Part shown: piece after piece, positions 24,560 through 32,568 of the stretch | How positions within the stretch are numbered: the stretch's first letter is position 1 | Layout: every line of letters starts with the position of its first letter | DNA from: Bacillota bacterium | Lineage (GTDB): Bacteria; Bacillota; Clostridia; Lachnospirales; Lachnospiraceae | Length of the DNA: 53,283 nucleotides | NCBI GenBank assembly: GCA_023436065.1 | Contig: JAEZKU010000048.1 | Coordinates: 1-53,283, forward strand | Direction of reading: 5' to 3' | Made by a program: the position numbers and the translations under genes | The notes under the pieces: generated by a model | What the model was told of the DNA's origin: nothing | The model's database searches: none | What the model saw: the letters and a program-made list of their open reading frames with translations, nothing else

Positions 24560-24606
24560 AGTATAAATCGAGTCTGAGATTACCAGCGTTTAAGGAGGAA
24601 GAACCA

Positions 24607-26298
24607 GTGGTTATTAAAACGATAGATGCGACAACTCTGAAAAAGATGTTTCTTGCCGGAGCCGCAAGTATAGAATCAAAAAAAGAATTTATCAATGAAT
24701 TGAATGTATTCCCTGTACCTGATGGTGATACAGGCACCAACATGACATTGACTATCATGTCCGCTGTAAAGGAAGTTAACGCGCTCCAGAATCCATCCAT
24801 AGAGGAGTTGGCTAAAGCGATATCGGGTGGTTCACTTCGAGGTGCAAGAGGTAATTCCGGAGTAATCCTATCTCAGTTGTTCCGTGGTTTTGCCAAGGAG
24901 ATCAAGGATTATAAAGAAATCAATGTGACAGTCATGACCAATGCGTTCCAGAAGGCAGTAGAGACAGCTTATCGCGCAGTTATGAAGCCGAAGGAGGGTA
25001 CAATTTTAACTGTTGCCCGAGGAGCGGCTGAGAAAGCATTGCAGTTGGTGTCTGAAACTGATGATCTGGTGGTTTTTGGTCGTGAGGTGATTGCGCATAT
25101 GGAAACAGTACTTGAGAATACACCGGAGCTTTTACCGGTATTAAAAGAAGCGGGCGTTGTCGATTCCGGCGGTCAGGGTTTACTTGAGATAGTAAAGGGA
25201 GCATATGATGCATTCTTGGGTAAGGAGATCTCCTTTACTAATCTTTCAGTCAGTGAAGTGTCCGGTGGAACAACAAGAGAGAGAATTTCAACGGATGATA
25301 TCAAATTCGGATATTGTACAGAGTTTATCATCATGCTTGAGAAGGAATATAACATGAACACCGAGAGTGAGTTCAAGGGATATCTTGAGTCCATCGGTGA
25401 TTCAATTGTCGTTGTGTCAGATGATGATGTTGTGAAGGTTCATGTACATACGAATGACCCCGGCTTAGCAATTCAGAAGGCGTTGACGTATGGTTCACTG
25501 ACACGTATGAAAATTGACAATATGCGCGAAGAGCATAATGAAAGATTGAATATATCCACAGAAGTAAAAGCTTCAGAGAACAAGAAAGAGGCAGCCAAGG
25601 CTCCGGAAGAAAAGCCTGCGGTTCAGAATAAACCCAGAAAGAAGGCCGGTTTTATTGCAGTTTCTATGGGTGACGGACTGGATGAGATATTTACGGGGTT
25701 AGGCGTTGATTATATCATCAAGGGTGGCCAAACCATGAATCCCAGTACGGAGGATATGCTGAACGCCATCAATGAGGTTCATGCGGATAATATCTTTATT
25801 TTACCGAACAACGGTAATATAATTCTTGCTGCCGAACAGGCAAAGCATTTAACAGAAGATAAGAATATCTATGTGATTCCGTCAAAGACAGTACCTCAGG
25901 GAATCACTGCGGTGATTAATTTTATCTATGATAAATCACCTGAGGAAAATGCTGCAAGAATGGCAGAAGAGATGAAGAAGGTAAGATCCGGTCAGGTTAC
26001 TTATGCAGTCAGAGATACCAGTATTGACGGCATGGAAATCAAGCAGGGCAATATTATGGGTATTGGTGATAAGACGATCCTTGCTGTTGGAGAAGATATC
26101 AAGGCCACTACCATTGAACTGATACAGAAACTGACGGATGAAGACTCAGAACTGATCAGCCTATATTACGGTGCGGAGATCAGTGAAGAGGAAGCCAATG
26201 AAATGGCTGAGGAACTTATGGAAGCTTACCCCAACCTTGATGTGGAGATCCATTATGGCGGCCAACCGATTTACTATTATGTTCTGTCGGTCGAATAA
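24607..26298 (+). CDS. fakA: Fatty acid kinase catalytic subunit-like protein (DAK2/YloV)
   Basis: The 563-residue protein is FakA/YloV: an N-terminal DhaL (DAK2) nucleotide-binding domain (about 8-200) with PVPDGDTGTNM, whose D39 and D41 bind Mg-ATP, then GGSLRGARGNSGVILSQ. A middle domain and a C-terminal DegV-like FakA_C domain (about 330-563) with ILPNNGNI follow. FakA phosphorylates fatty acids that are presented by FakB (DegV) proteins, allowing exogenous fatty acids into phospholipids; here this is by family. Translation starts at GTG 24607 behind AAGGAGGA. A terminator follows at 26337-26373. Confidence 0.92.
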   Translation: MVIKTIDATTLKKMFLAGAASIESKKEFINELNVFPVPDGDTGTNMTLTIMSAVKEVNALQNPSIEELAKAISGGSLRGARGNSGVILSQLFRGFAKEIKDYKEINVTVMTNAFQKAVETAYRAVMKPKEGTILTVARGAAEKALQLVSETDDLVVFGREVIAHMETVLENTPELLPVLKEAGVVDSGGQGLLEIVKGAYDAFLGKEISFTNLSVSEVSGGTTRERISTDDIKFGYCTEFIIMLEKEYNMNTESEFKGYLESIGDSIVVVSDDDVVKVHVHTNDPGLAIQKALTYGSLTRMKIDNMREEHNERLNISTEVKASENKKEAAKAPEEKPAVQNKPRKKAGFIAVSMGDGLDEIFTGLGVDYIIKGGQTMNPSTEDMLNAINEVHADNIFILPNNGNIILAAEQAKHLTEDKNIYVIPSKTVPQGITAVINFIYDKSPEENAARMAEEMKKVRSGQVTYAVRDTSIDGMEIKQGNIMGIGDKTILAVGEDIKATTIELIQKLTDEDSELISLYYGAEISEEEANEMAEELMEAYPNLDVEIHYGGQPIYYYVLSVE

Positions 26299-26336
26299 GG
26301 ATAGGATGGGTGCAGATACAACAGATATGATTAATT

Positions 26337-26373
26337 ATAGTGGTTCGAGTAAGAATAGTCGGACCACTATTTT
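26337..26373 (+). terminator. Probable terminator after fakA/yloV
   Basis: ATAGTGGT (26337-26344) pairs with ACCACTAT (26363-26370), extended by CGA/TCG inside, and runs into TTTT. Confidence 0.65.
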
Positions 26374-26463
26374 CGTACATAAAAGAAGGGATTTACATAT
26401 TCAAAGAAGCAAAGGTAATAAAGATTTCGGAGCTGTCAGCCAAAGAAGGAAGGATGGAAGGGT

Positions 26464-27096
26464 ATGGAGAAGGATAGAGTGCCTCAACCGGGGCAGATTT
26501 ATAATCATTTTAAGAACAAGCTGTATCAGATTGTCACCTTAGGATATGATGCTGAGAGCGGAGAAGCAATGGTGGTTTATCAAGCACTGTATGGTGAATT
26601 CAAGACCTATATCAGAAAGCTGGAGAGCTTTTTAAGTGAGGTAGACCATGTAAAATATCCGGAAGTGACTCAGAAATACCGCTTTGAACTTAGAAAATTG
26701 TCGACCGATCAAAATATGAATAATCCGATACCCGCTCATGCTGTTCCGGGCGAAGCAACGAGAGAGGATACGGTAAAGATGCAGAGTATTGAACATACGG
26801 AAACATCCTGCCGGGAGGAAGCTGATGGACAGACCGGTGAGGCTGCTGTGGGAGCAGCAGAAGCAGAGGTTGGTGAGGTTAATTCTGTATTACTTCAGTT
26901 TTTGGATGCAGATTCCTTCTATAAAAAGCTTGAGGTCATCACCTCAAACAGAAGGCATATGAATGACCGCATCATTAATGATATGGCAGTTTCGCTTGAC
27001 TGTACCGTGGAGGAGGGTCCTCTGGAGGACAGAATTCAGGGCTTAATCTTCTGCCTTCAGGCGTTGTGCCGTTTCGAGGATAAGAGATTACGTTAA
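26464..27096 (+). CDS. DUF1653 domain protein
   Basis: The 210-residue protein starts with a DUF1653 domain (about residues 5-70): GQIYNHFKNKLYQIVTLGYDAESGEAMVVYQALYGEF, a small SH3-like fold typical of short proteins in many bacteria. The rest (about 75-210) is an acidic, Ala/Glu-rich linker and a helical end (FLDADSFYKKLEVITSNRRHMNDRIINDMAVSLDC) not usual for DUF1653 proteins, so this is an extended form. Function is unknown. GGAAGGG precedes the start. It ends before a bidirectional terminator at 27216-27274. Confidence 0.8.
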   Translation: MEKDRVPQPGQIYNHFKNKLYQIVTLGYDAESGEAMVVYQALYGEFKTYIRKLESFLSEVDHVKYPEVTQKYRFELRKLSTDQNMNNPIPAHAVPGEATREDTVKMQSIEHTETSCREEADGQTGEAAVGAAEAEVGEVNSVLLQFLDADSFYKKLEVITSNRRHMNDRIINDMAVSLDCTVEEGPLEDRIQGLIFCLQALCRFEDKRLR

Positions 27097-27215
27097 GATA
27101 TAAGATGGTTAAGACAGTCATTCGGATAGAAGTATGTTATTAGGCGTAAGTAAAAGATCAAATGAAAAGATTAATGTAAAAATAGAATAAAGATAAAGGT
27201 AAAAGATAAAAGGAG

Positions 27216-27274
27216 AAGGGAGATTTACAAAAGCATTATCAAAATGCGATATTGCTTTTGTAAACCTCCCTTTT
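27216..27274. terminator. Bidirectional terminator between DUF1653 and ABC genes
   Basis: AAGGGAG...TTTACAAAAGCA (27216-27235) pairs with TGCTTTTGTAAA...CTCCCTT (27253-27272). T-rich on the plus side and, in reverse, A/T-rich on the minus side. It separates the converging units. Confidence 0.75.
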
Positions 27275-27296
27275 CCTTCATAATAAGATAGGATGT

Positions 27297-28082
27297 TTAT
27301 TCCAAATTAAGCTTCTTGTTGAAAATGTAATTAGTAACAATATAGAATACAGAAGTCAGTATAATACACCATAAAATTGTAATAGGGAATACTAGCTTTA
27401 TTAGGGCTGCACCTTCGTTGAAATATCTGGCAATGACATTGCCGGTTAATATCATAAATATTACTGATACGATCTGCATAACTACTGTATAGACAATATA
27501 AACAGCAAAGGCACCAAGAACCTTATGTCCGTTGAACAGCTGACCTACAGAGATACATGCATAAGCGCACAGGATGCCATTGATTATGCTGAGGAAGGCT
27601 ATCAAAAAGAGCTCTATCCAGAGTAAAGCGGTATTACCGAGACCCATATCATCAATGATCTCTCTCATTAATTTAGCGAAGCCTTCCCGGAAGTAAGCAA
27701 GGTTCTCAGGTGATGCTACTACTATTCCGATGGATAGCAGGATGGTTACAACACTTAATATGGTCCAAAGTACGGATACGATCAGCTTGGAATTAATCAG
27801 CTGATACGGCTTTACAGGAAGTGTAAACATCAGATACCCTTCATCAGTAACCATATTTTTGTAAAAGCGAATAATGATGATGATGAAGGATACCACTAAA
27901 ATAGCAACCAGAGACAGGATATATAGACCGATCACTGTACCCGGTATTATCTCAAACACACCCTCAAATTGCAGACTCACTACGATGCGGGCAGCAATGG
28001 TAAATACAATCAGTATCATATAAATAGGAAGCAGTAATCTTGATACCGCTTTCATTTCATGTTTCATTAATTTTCCTAACAT
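27297..28082 (-). CDS. ABC transporter permease (ABC-2 type)
   Basis: The 261-residue protein has six hydrophobic segments and the layout of small ABC-2-type permeases that pair with an ATPase and a GntR regulator in YtrA-type cassettes. The segments are near residues 15-35, 50-75, 100-125, 155-185, 190-215 and 230-252. Its start overlaps the end of the ATPase gene by seven bases, so translation is coupled. The transported substrate is unknown; in Firmicutes such exporters often respond to cell-envelope antibiotics or stress. Confidence 0.85.
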   Translation of the reverse strand: MLGKLMKHEMKAVSRLLLPIYMILIVFTIAARIVVSLQFEGVFEIIPGTVIGLYILSLVAILVVSFIIIIIRFYKNMVTDEGYLMFTLPVKPYQLINSKLIVSVLWTILSVVTILLSIGIVVASPENLAYFREGFAKLMREIIDDMGLGNTALLWIELFLIAFLSIINGILCAYACISVGQLFNGHKVLGAFAVYIVYTVVMQIVSVIFMILTGNVIARYFNEGAALIKLVFPITILWCIILTSVFYIVTNYIFNKKLNLE

Positions 28083-28774
28083 CTGAATACCTCCCTGAAT
28101 AATGAATCTACAGATTTTCCTTCCTTCGAACGGATATCCTCTACGGAAGAGTGCAGCATGATTTGCCCATTTCTGATGAATACGACTTCATCAAGCACTT
28201 TCTCGATGTCAGAAATCAGATGAGTGGAAATAAGTACGGTTGCCTGCTCATTATAGTTTGAGATAATGGTATTCAGGATGTAATCTCTGGCAGCAGGGTC
28301 AACTCCGCCGATCGGTTCATCCAGGCAGTACAGATCCGCATTGCGGCTCATGACCAGGATGAGCTGAACCTTTTCCTTAGTGCCCTTGGATAAGGTCTTT
28401 AGACGCTTGGTAGGATTTAACTGTAATCTTTCCAGCATCTCATAGGCTCTCTTTTCATCAAAGTCCGCATAAAAGTCTTTGAAGAATTCGATGGTTTCAG
28501 AAATTCGCATCCACTCCGGAAGATAAGTTCTTTCGGGAAGATAGGATACGATTTTCTTGGTTTCAGGTCCGGGGTGATTACCGCCCACCAACAGATTACC
28601 ACTGGTCGGCACCAGAAGACCGTTAATTAATTTGATCATTGTGGTTTTTCCACTTCCGTTCGGACCGAGAAGACCGATAATACGTCCACGCTCTAATCTT
28701 AAATTCACGTTGGAAAGAGCGTCTACACCGGTGAACTTCTTCGTTAACGAGTTACACTCTAAAATTGGATTCAT
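28076..28774 (-). CDS. ABC transporter ATP-binding protein
   Basis: The 232-residue ATPase has a complete set of motifs: Walker A GLLGPNGSGKTT, the signature TLSKGTKEKVQLIL (an LSKGT variant of LSGGQ), Walker B DLYCLDEPIGGVD and the switch His in LISTHLI. It drives the adjacent permease. The start is set at ATG 28774, not ATG 28789, because GGAGG lies eight bases before 28774 (on the minus strand at 28787-28783). A small palindrome TACCGT-TAT-ACGGTA (28792-28806) precedes it and could be a regulator site. Confidence 0.9.
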   Translation of the reverse strand: MNPILECNSLTKKFTGVDALSNVNLRLERGRIIGLLGPNGSGKTTMIKLINGLLVPTSGNLLVGGNHPGPETKKIVSYLPERTYLPEWMRISETIEFFKDFYADFDEKRAYEMLERLQLNPTKRLKTLSKGTKEKVQLILVMSRNADLYCLDEPIGGVDPAARDYILNTIISNYNEQATVLISTHLISDIEKVLDEVVFIRNGQIMLHSSVEDIRSKEGKSVDSLFREVFRC

Positions 28775-28858
28775 TAAATATACCTCCATTGTACCGTTAT
28801 ACGGTATCCCTAAATTATTCGCTTAATTTATAATAAACTACTCCCAAACATCCATTTT

Positions 28859-29227
28859 TTAATTCTCTGTTTTTACAATCTCCATAACCAGAGCCAGGGT
28901 CTCCTGCGGTGTAAATCCATGCTGCTTCATTCGTTCCAGAAACTCCATAATCTGTTCTCTGGCAGATTTGCCCTTCAGGTTCTTAATCATCTCTTCATCA
29001 GAGGTAATAAAGCGTCCACTGGTGCGGTTAGTATAAATCAATCCGGATCGCTCTAATTCGGACAAAGCCTTCTGCATCGTATTCGGGTTTACGGTAGCCT
29101 CTGCAGCCAGGTCCCTGACGGATGGAAGCTTGTCACCGGGTTTATAGTGACCGGAAATAATATTTGCCTGTATCTGTTCAATCAATTGAATATAAACCGG
29201 TCTTGCTGAATCAATTTCCCATTGCAT
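28859..29227 (-). CDS. GntR-family transcriptional regulator (YtrA type)
   Basis: The 122-residue protein has an N-terminal GntR winged-helix domain (about 5-70): RPVYIQLIEQIQANIISGHYKPGDKLPSVRDLAAEATVNPNTMQKALSELERSGLI. A short helical C-terminal part follows, which is the mark of the YtrA subfamily, whose members repress linked ABC transporter genes. ATG 29227 is chosen over ATG 29245 since AAGGAG lies eight bases before it. The gene is 84 bases before the ABC ATPase on the same strand, and nested palindromes at 29270-29313 in front of it suggest autoregulation. Confidence 0.9.
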   Translation of the reverse strand: MQWEIDSARPVYIQLIEQIQANIISGHYKPGDKLPSVRDLAAEATVNPNTMQKALSELERSGLIYTNRTSGRFITSDEEMIKNLKGKSAREQIMEFLERMKQHGFTPQETLALVMEIVKTEN

Positions 29228-29269
29228 TCTTACAACTCCTTTCATAGTTTGCTTAGTGCGTCAAGTAAA

Positions 29270-29313
29270 TGTATCACTGTATTAAGTGGTTAATACAATA
29301 ATACAGCGATACA
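29270..29313. promoter_or_regulatory. Nested palindromic operator of the GntR/ABC cassette
   Basis: TGTATCACTGTATTA (29270-29284) and TAATACAGCGATACA (29299-29313) form a 15-bp inverted repeat with one mismatch. Inside it a second palindrome, GTATTA-N6-TAATAC (29279-29296), resembles the sites used by YtrA-type GntR repressors. It lies 43 bases before the regulator start. Confidence 0.65.
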
Positions 29314-29437
29314 CATAAATTGTCAATAGTCTTTTTCATTTTATTTCATATTTTTTTCCTTTTCCATTGAGGTGTTATCGTTTATAATGAAATCAATGGT
29401 TTTTTATTGTAAAGTTTGCTGTAACGGAGGGGAAGCC

Positions 29438-31474
29438 TTGGAGTCGGGAGACAGAATTAAGGTAATCAAAGGAATTGGGGAAAAGACGGAGAAGCTGTTT
29501 GAGAAGCTGGGAATCGTGACAGTACAGGATTTGTTGGAACATTATCCAAGAGGCTATGAGGAATTCGAGAAACCGGTGATGATCAGCACAATCTATGAAG
29601 GTGCTGTTTTGGCAATTGAAGCATCTATTACAGCGACACCGAAGGTAAAAAGAGTAAGGAATCTGCAGATCGTGAATGTCCAGGTAAAGGATACAAGCGG
29701 TGCCGTATTACTTACCTGGTTTAATATGCCCTTTTTACAGAAGACACTACATTCCGGATATCATTATATCTTTCGCGGCAAGGTGAGTCGTAAGAATGGA
29801 GTCCTGGTGATGGAACAGCCGGGAATCTATCAAAGAGAAAGTTATTATAAGCTGCTTCGGGTTTTGCAGCCGGTCTATCCTTTGACGCAGGGAATTACAA
29901 ATACCATGATATCAAAAGCGATCAAACAGGTACTGTCCGAGCTGAACATGGCCAAAGATTATGTTCCTAAGACGGTTATGAAGGAATACAATCTGATGGA
30001 CCGAAACAAAGCGATGAAGGAGGTCCATTTTCCCAAGGATCGGGACAGCATGCAAAAAGCCAGACAGCGCCTGGTCTTTGATGAGTTTTTTCTCTATGCC
30101 CTGGCAATGCGGAAGCTGAAGGAGCGAAAGGTGGTATTACGCTCAGATTACACGATGAAGGAGCGCCAGGAATGTGACCGACTGATTGAGAGCTTTCCCT
30201 ATTCCCTGACCAAAGCACAGCTGCGAGTCTGGGAAGAGGTGAAGAAGGATCTTCAGGGTGAGTATGTGATGAACCGTCTGATCCAGGGAGACGTAGGTTC
30301 AGGAAAGACGGTACTTGCGATATTGGCTCTTCTTATGGCTGTGAAGAATGGATATCAGGGGTGTTTCATGGTGCCTACTGAGGTTCTGGCAAAACAGCAC
30401 TATAAATCACTGGAAGCAATTGCTTTAAACTTCGGCTTTGAGATATGCCTGCTGGTTGGATCCATGACGGCAAAGGAGAAGAGAGAAGCCTATGAACGTA
30501 TCAAGAGTCATAAAGCGGATATAATAATAGGTACACATGCACTCATACAGGAAAAGGTCGAGTATGCCAGCCTGGGATTGGTCATTACGGACGAGCAGCA
30601 CCGCTTCGGTGTAAAGCAGAGAGAAGCATTAATGAATAAAGGGAAAAGCCCTCATGTGCTTGTCATGAGTGCAACACCCATTCCGAGAACACTCGCCATC
30701 ATATTATACGGAGATCTGGATATCTCCATCGTAGACGAGCTTCCGGCAGAAAGACTTCCTATTAAGAATTGTGTGGTGGATACGAACTACCGTCCGAATG
30801 CCTATCGCTTTATCGCTAAGCAGATACTAGAGGGCAGACAGGCTTATGTGATCTGTCCGATGGTGGACGAGAGCGAAGAGGTAGAAGCAGAGAATGTCAT
30901 AGAATATACCGAGCGACTGAAGGAAGCCCTTCCTTCTGATATCTGTGTGGAATTCCTTCATGGTAAGATGAAAGCAAAGGATAAGAATGACGTGATGGAG
31001 CGTTTTTCCGATGGCAGGATACAGATCCTGGTATCGACGACGGTGGTTGAGGTTGGTGTCAATGTACCGAATGCCACAGTGATGATGGTTGAGAATGCAG
31101 AACGCTTTGGTCTTGCCCAGCTGCATCAGCTCAGAGGACGAGTCGGACGAGGCGAGCATCAGTCCTATTGTATCTTCGTATGCGGCAGTAACAGCAAAGA
31201 AGCCTGGGAACGTCTGGAGATATTGAATAAGTCCAATGACGGATTTTATATTGCAGGAGAGGATCTTAAGCTTCGCGGACCCGGAGATATCTTCGGTATC
31301 AGACAGAGTGGTGAGATGGATTTCAAATTGGGTGACATCTATCAGGATGCAGCTGTGCTGAAATCTGCAGCCGATGCCGTAAAACAGCTGAAGACAGAGG
31401 AAGTTGATAAGATTTTTGAAGCCAACCCGTATCTGGAGGAGAAAATCCTGTATAGAGGCACTAATACGTTGTAA
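29438..31474 (+). CDS. recG: ATP-dependent DNA helicase RecG
   Basis: RecG remodels stalled replication forks and Holliday junctions. The product is about 678 residues: an N-terminal wedge/OB domain (about 10-230), then a superfamily 2 helicase core with Walker A GDVGSGKT (284-291), DEQH box (385-388, the RecG variant of DEAD), MSATPIPRT, and the C-terminal motif VI QLRGRVGRG, followed by the RecG hook region. The start is TTG 29438, behind GGAGG seven bases upstream, giving the usual family length; the in-frame GTG 29372 would add 22 residues without a ribosome site. Expected after fakA in Firmicutes. Confidence 0.96.
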   Translation: MESGDRIKVIKGIGEKTEKLFEKLGIVTVQDLLEHYPRGYEEFEKPVMISTIYEGAVLAIEASITATPKVKRVRNLQIVNVQVKDTSGAVLLTWFNMPFLQKTLHSGYHYIFRGKVSRKNGVLVMEQPGIYQRESYYKLLRVLQPVYPLTQGITNTMISKAIKQVLSELNMAKDYVPKTVMKEYNLMDRNKAMKEVHFPKDRDSMQKARQRLVFDEFFLYALAMRKLKERKVVLRSDYTMKERQECDRLIESFPYSLTKAQLRVWEEVKKDLQGEYVMNRLIQGDVGSGKTVLAILALLMAVKNGYQGCFMVPTEVLAKQHYKSLEAIALNFGFEICLLVGSMTAKEKREAYERIKSHKADIIIGTHALIQEKVEYASLGLVITDEQHRFGVKQREALMNKGKSPHVLVMSATPIPRTLAIILYGDLDISIVDELPAERLPIKNCVVDTNYRPNAYRFIAKQILEGRQAYVICPMVDESEEVEAENVIEYTERLKEALPSDICVEFLHGKMKAKDKNDVMERFSDGRIQILVSTTVVEVGVNVPNATVMMVENAERFGLAQLHQLRGRVGRGEHQSYCIFVCGSNSKEAWERLEILNKSNDGFYIAGEDLKLRGPGDIFGIRQSGEMDFKLGDIYQDAAVLKSAADAVKQLKTEEVDKIFEANPYLEEKILYRGTNTL

Positions 31475-31526
31475 TCAGAACAGGGGCATCTTTAAATAAT
31501 CTTAAGAATTAATCAGCTTCAAAGAC

Positions 31527-31555
31527 TTTCCATCAGATGGAAATTGAGCTATACT
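31527..31555 (+). promoter_or_regulatory. Putative promoter of the glycan cluster
   Basis: TTTCCA (31527-31532), a 17-bp spacer and TATACT (31550-31555) lie 35 bases before the first glycosyltransferase. The -35 box overlaps a small palindrome, TTTCCATCAGATGGAAA. Confidence 0.4.
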
Positions 31556-31590
31556 ATAGATGCTTTTATCATTTGGGAGCGAGGTAAATC

Positions 31591-32568
31591 ATGGAAGCAG
31601 AAGTAATTCTGAATCAGAAAAGAACGGAACAAGCTAAGCTGTCCTTAGTGATTCCCGTATATCAGGAAGGCAGCCATATCAAGAATTCGATTGGTGTGAT
31701 TGAAAAGATCCTGATTGATCACAGGATTCCCTACGAATTTGTTTTGGTGGATGACGGCTCCAGGGATAATACCTGGCAGCAGTTGAAGGAACTGTCACTT
31801 AGCAATGAGAATATCACTTCACTTATGCTATCACGTAATTTCGGAAAAGAGGCAGCGCTTTGTGCAGGTCTGGATCATGCCACCGGGGATATGGTATTGG
31901 TTATGGATAGTGACCTGCAGCATCCGCCGACCTTAATTCCCGTGATGGTTAAGGCATGGCGCGAGGAAGGCTATGATGTGGTGGAAGGAATTAAAAGCTC
32001 CAGAGGGAAGGAGAGCTCCTTCTATCGTATCTGTGCGAAGTTTTTTTACTACATTATCTATAAAACTGCTGATATAGACCTGGGACAGGCTTCGGATTTT
32101 AAGCTGATGGACAGGAAGGTAATTGAGGCTTGGAAGGAGATGCCCGAGCGTGCAACCTTCTTTCGGGGGATGTCGGCCTGGCTGGGCTTTGAACGGAAGC
32201 AGATCAGCTTTGATGTAGCTGAACGTGTGAATGGTAAATCAAAATGGTCCTTGTTCCGTCTGATCAAGCTGGCGGTAAATGCGATCACCTCCTATACCTC
32301 CATACCGCTCCATTTTATTACGATGTTAGGCGTCTTTCTATTTGTCGGTGCCATCATTCTGGGAATTCAAACTTTATTTATGTATTTTTCAGGGAAAGCG
32401 CTGAACGGATTTACGACAGTCATCCTGCTACAGCTGATTATTGGCAGCTCCATAATGATCAGCCTTGGTATGATCGGAATTTACCTGACTAAGATCTATA
32501 AGGAAGTGAAATCCAGACCGAGATACTTAATCTCACAGTGCATCAAAGGCGGTGATAGGAAATGCTAG
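31591..32568 (+). CDS. GT2 glycosyltransferase with two C-terminal TM helices (GtrB/DPM1-like)
   Basis: The 325-residue protein has a GT-A GT2 domain (about 15-230) with VIPVYQEGSHI, the nucleotide-binding VLVDDGSRDNTW, and the metal site VMDSDLQHPP, followed by two transmembrane helices near 240-265 and 275-300. This matches GtrB/DPM1-like enzymes that load glucose or mannose on polyprenyl phosphate at the inner membrane face, making the donor for external GT-C transferases. Consistent with that, it overlaps by seven bases the gene of a large polytopic protein. The exact sugar is unknown. Confidence 0.88.
   Translation: MEAEVILNQKRTEQAKLSLVIPVYQEGSHIKNSIGVIEKILIDHRIPYEFVLVDDGSRDNTWQQLKELSLSNENITSLMLSRNFGKEAALCAGLDHATGDMVLVMDSDLQHPPTLIPVMVKAWREEGYDVVEGIKSSRGKESSFYRICAKFFYYIIYKTADIDLGQASDFKLMDRKVIEAWKEMPERATFFRGMSAWLGFERKQISFDVAERVNGKSKWSLFRLIKLAVNAITSYTSIPLHFITMLGVFLFVGAIILGIQTLFMYFSGKALNGFTTVILLQLIIGSSIMISLGMIGIYLTKIYKEVKSRPRYLISQCIKGGDRKC

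Noticed and set aside
26171..26542. 123-residue plus-strand frame overlapping the fakA end and the DUF1653 start
   Set aside because: It is out of frame with two well-supported genes, crosses a terminator hairpin and resembles no protein.
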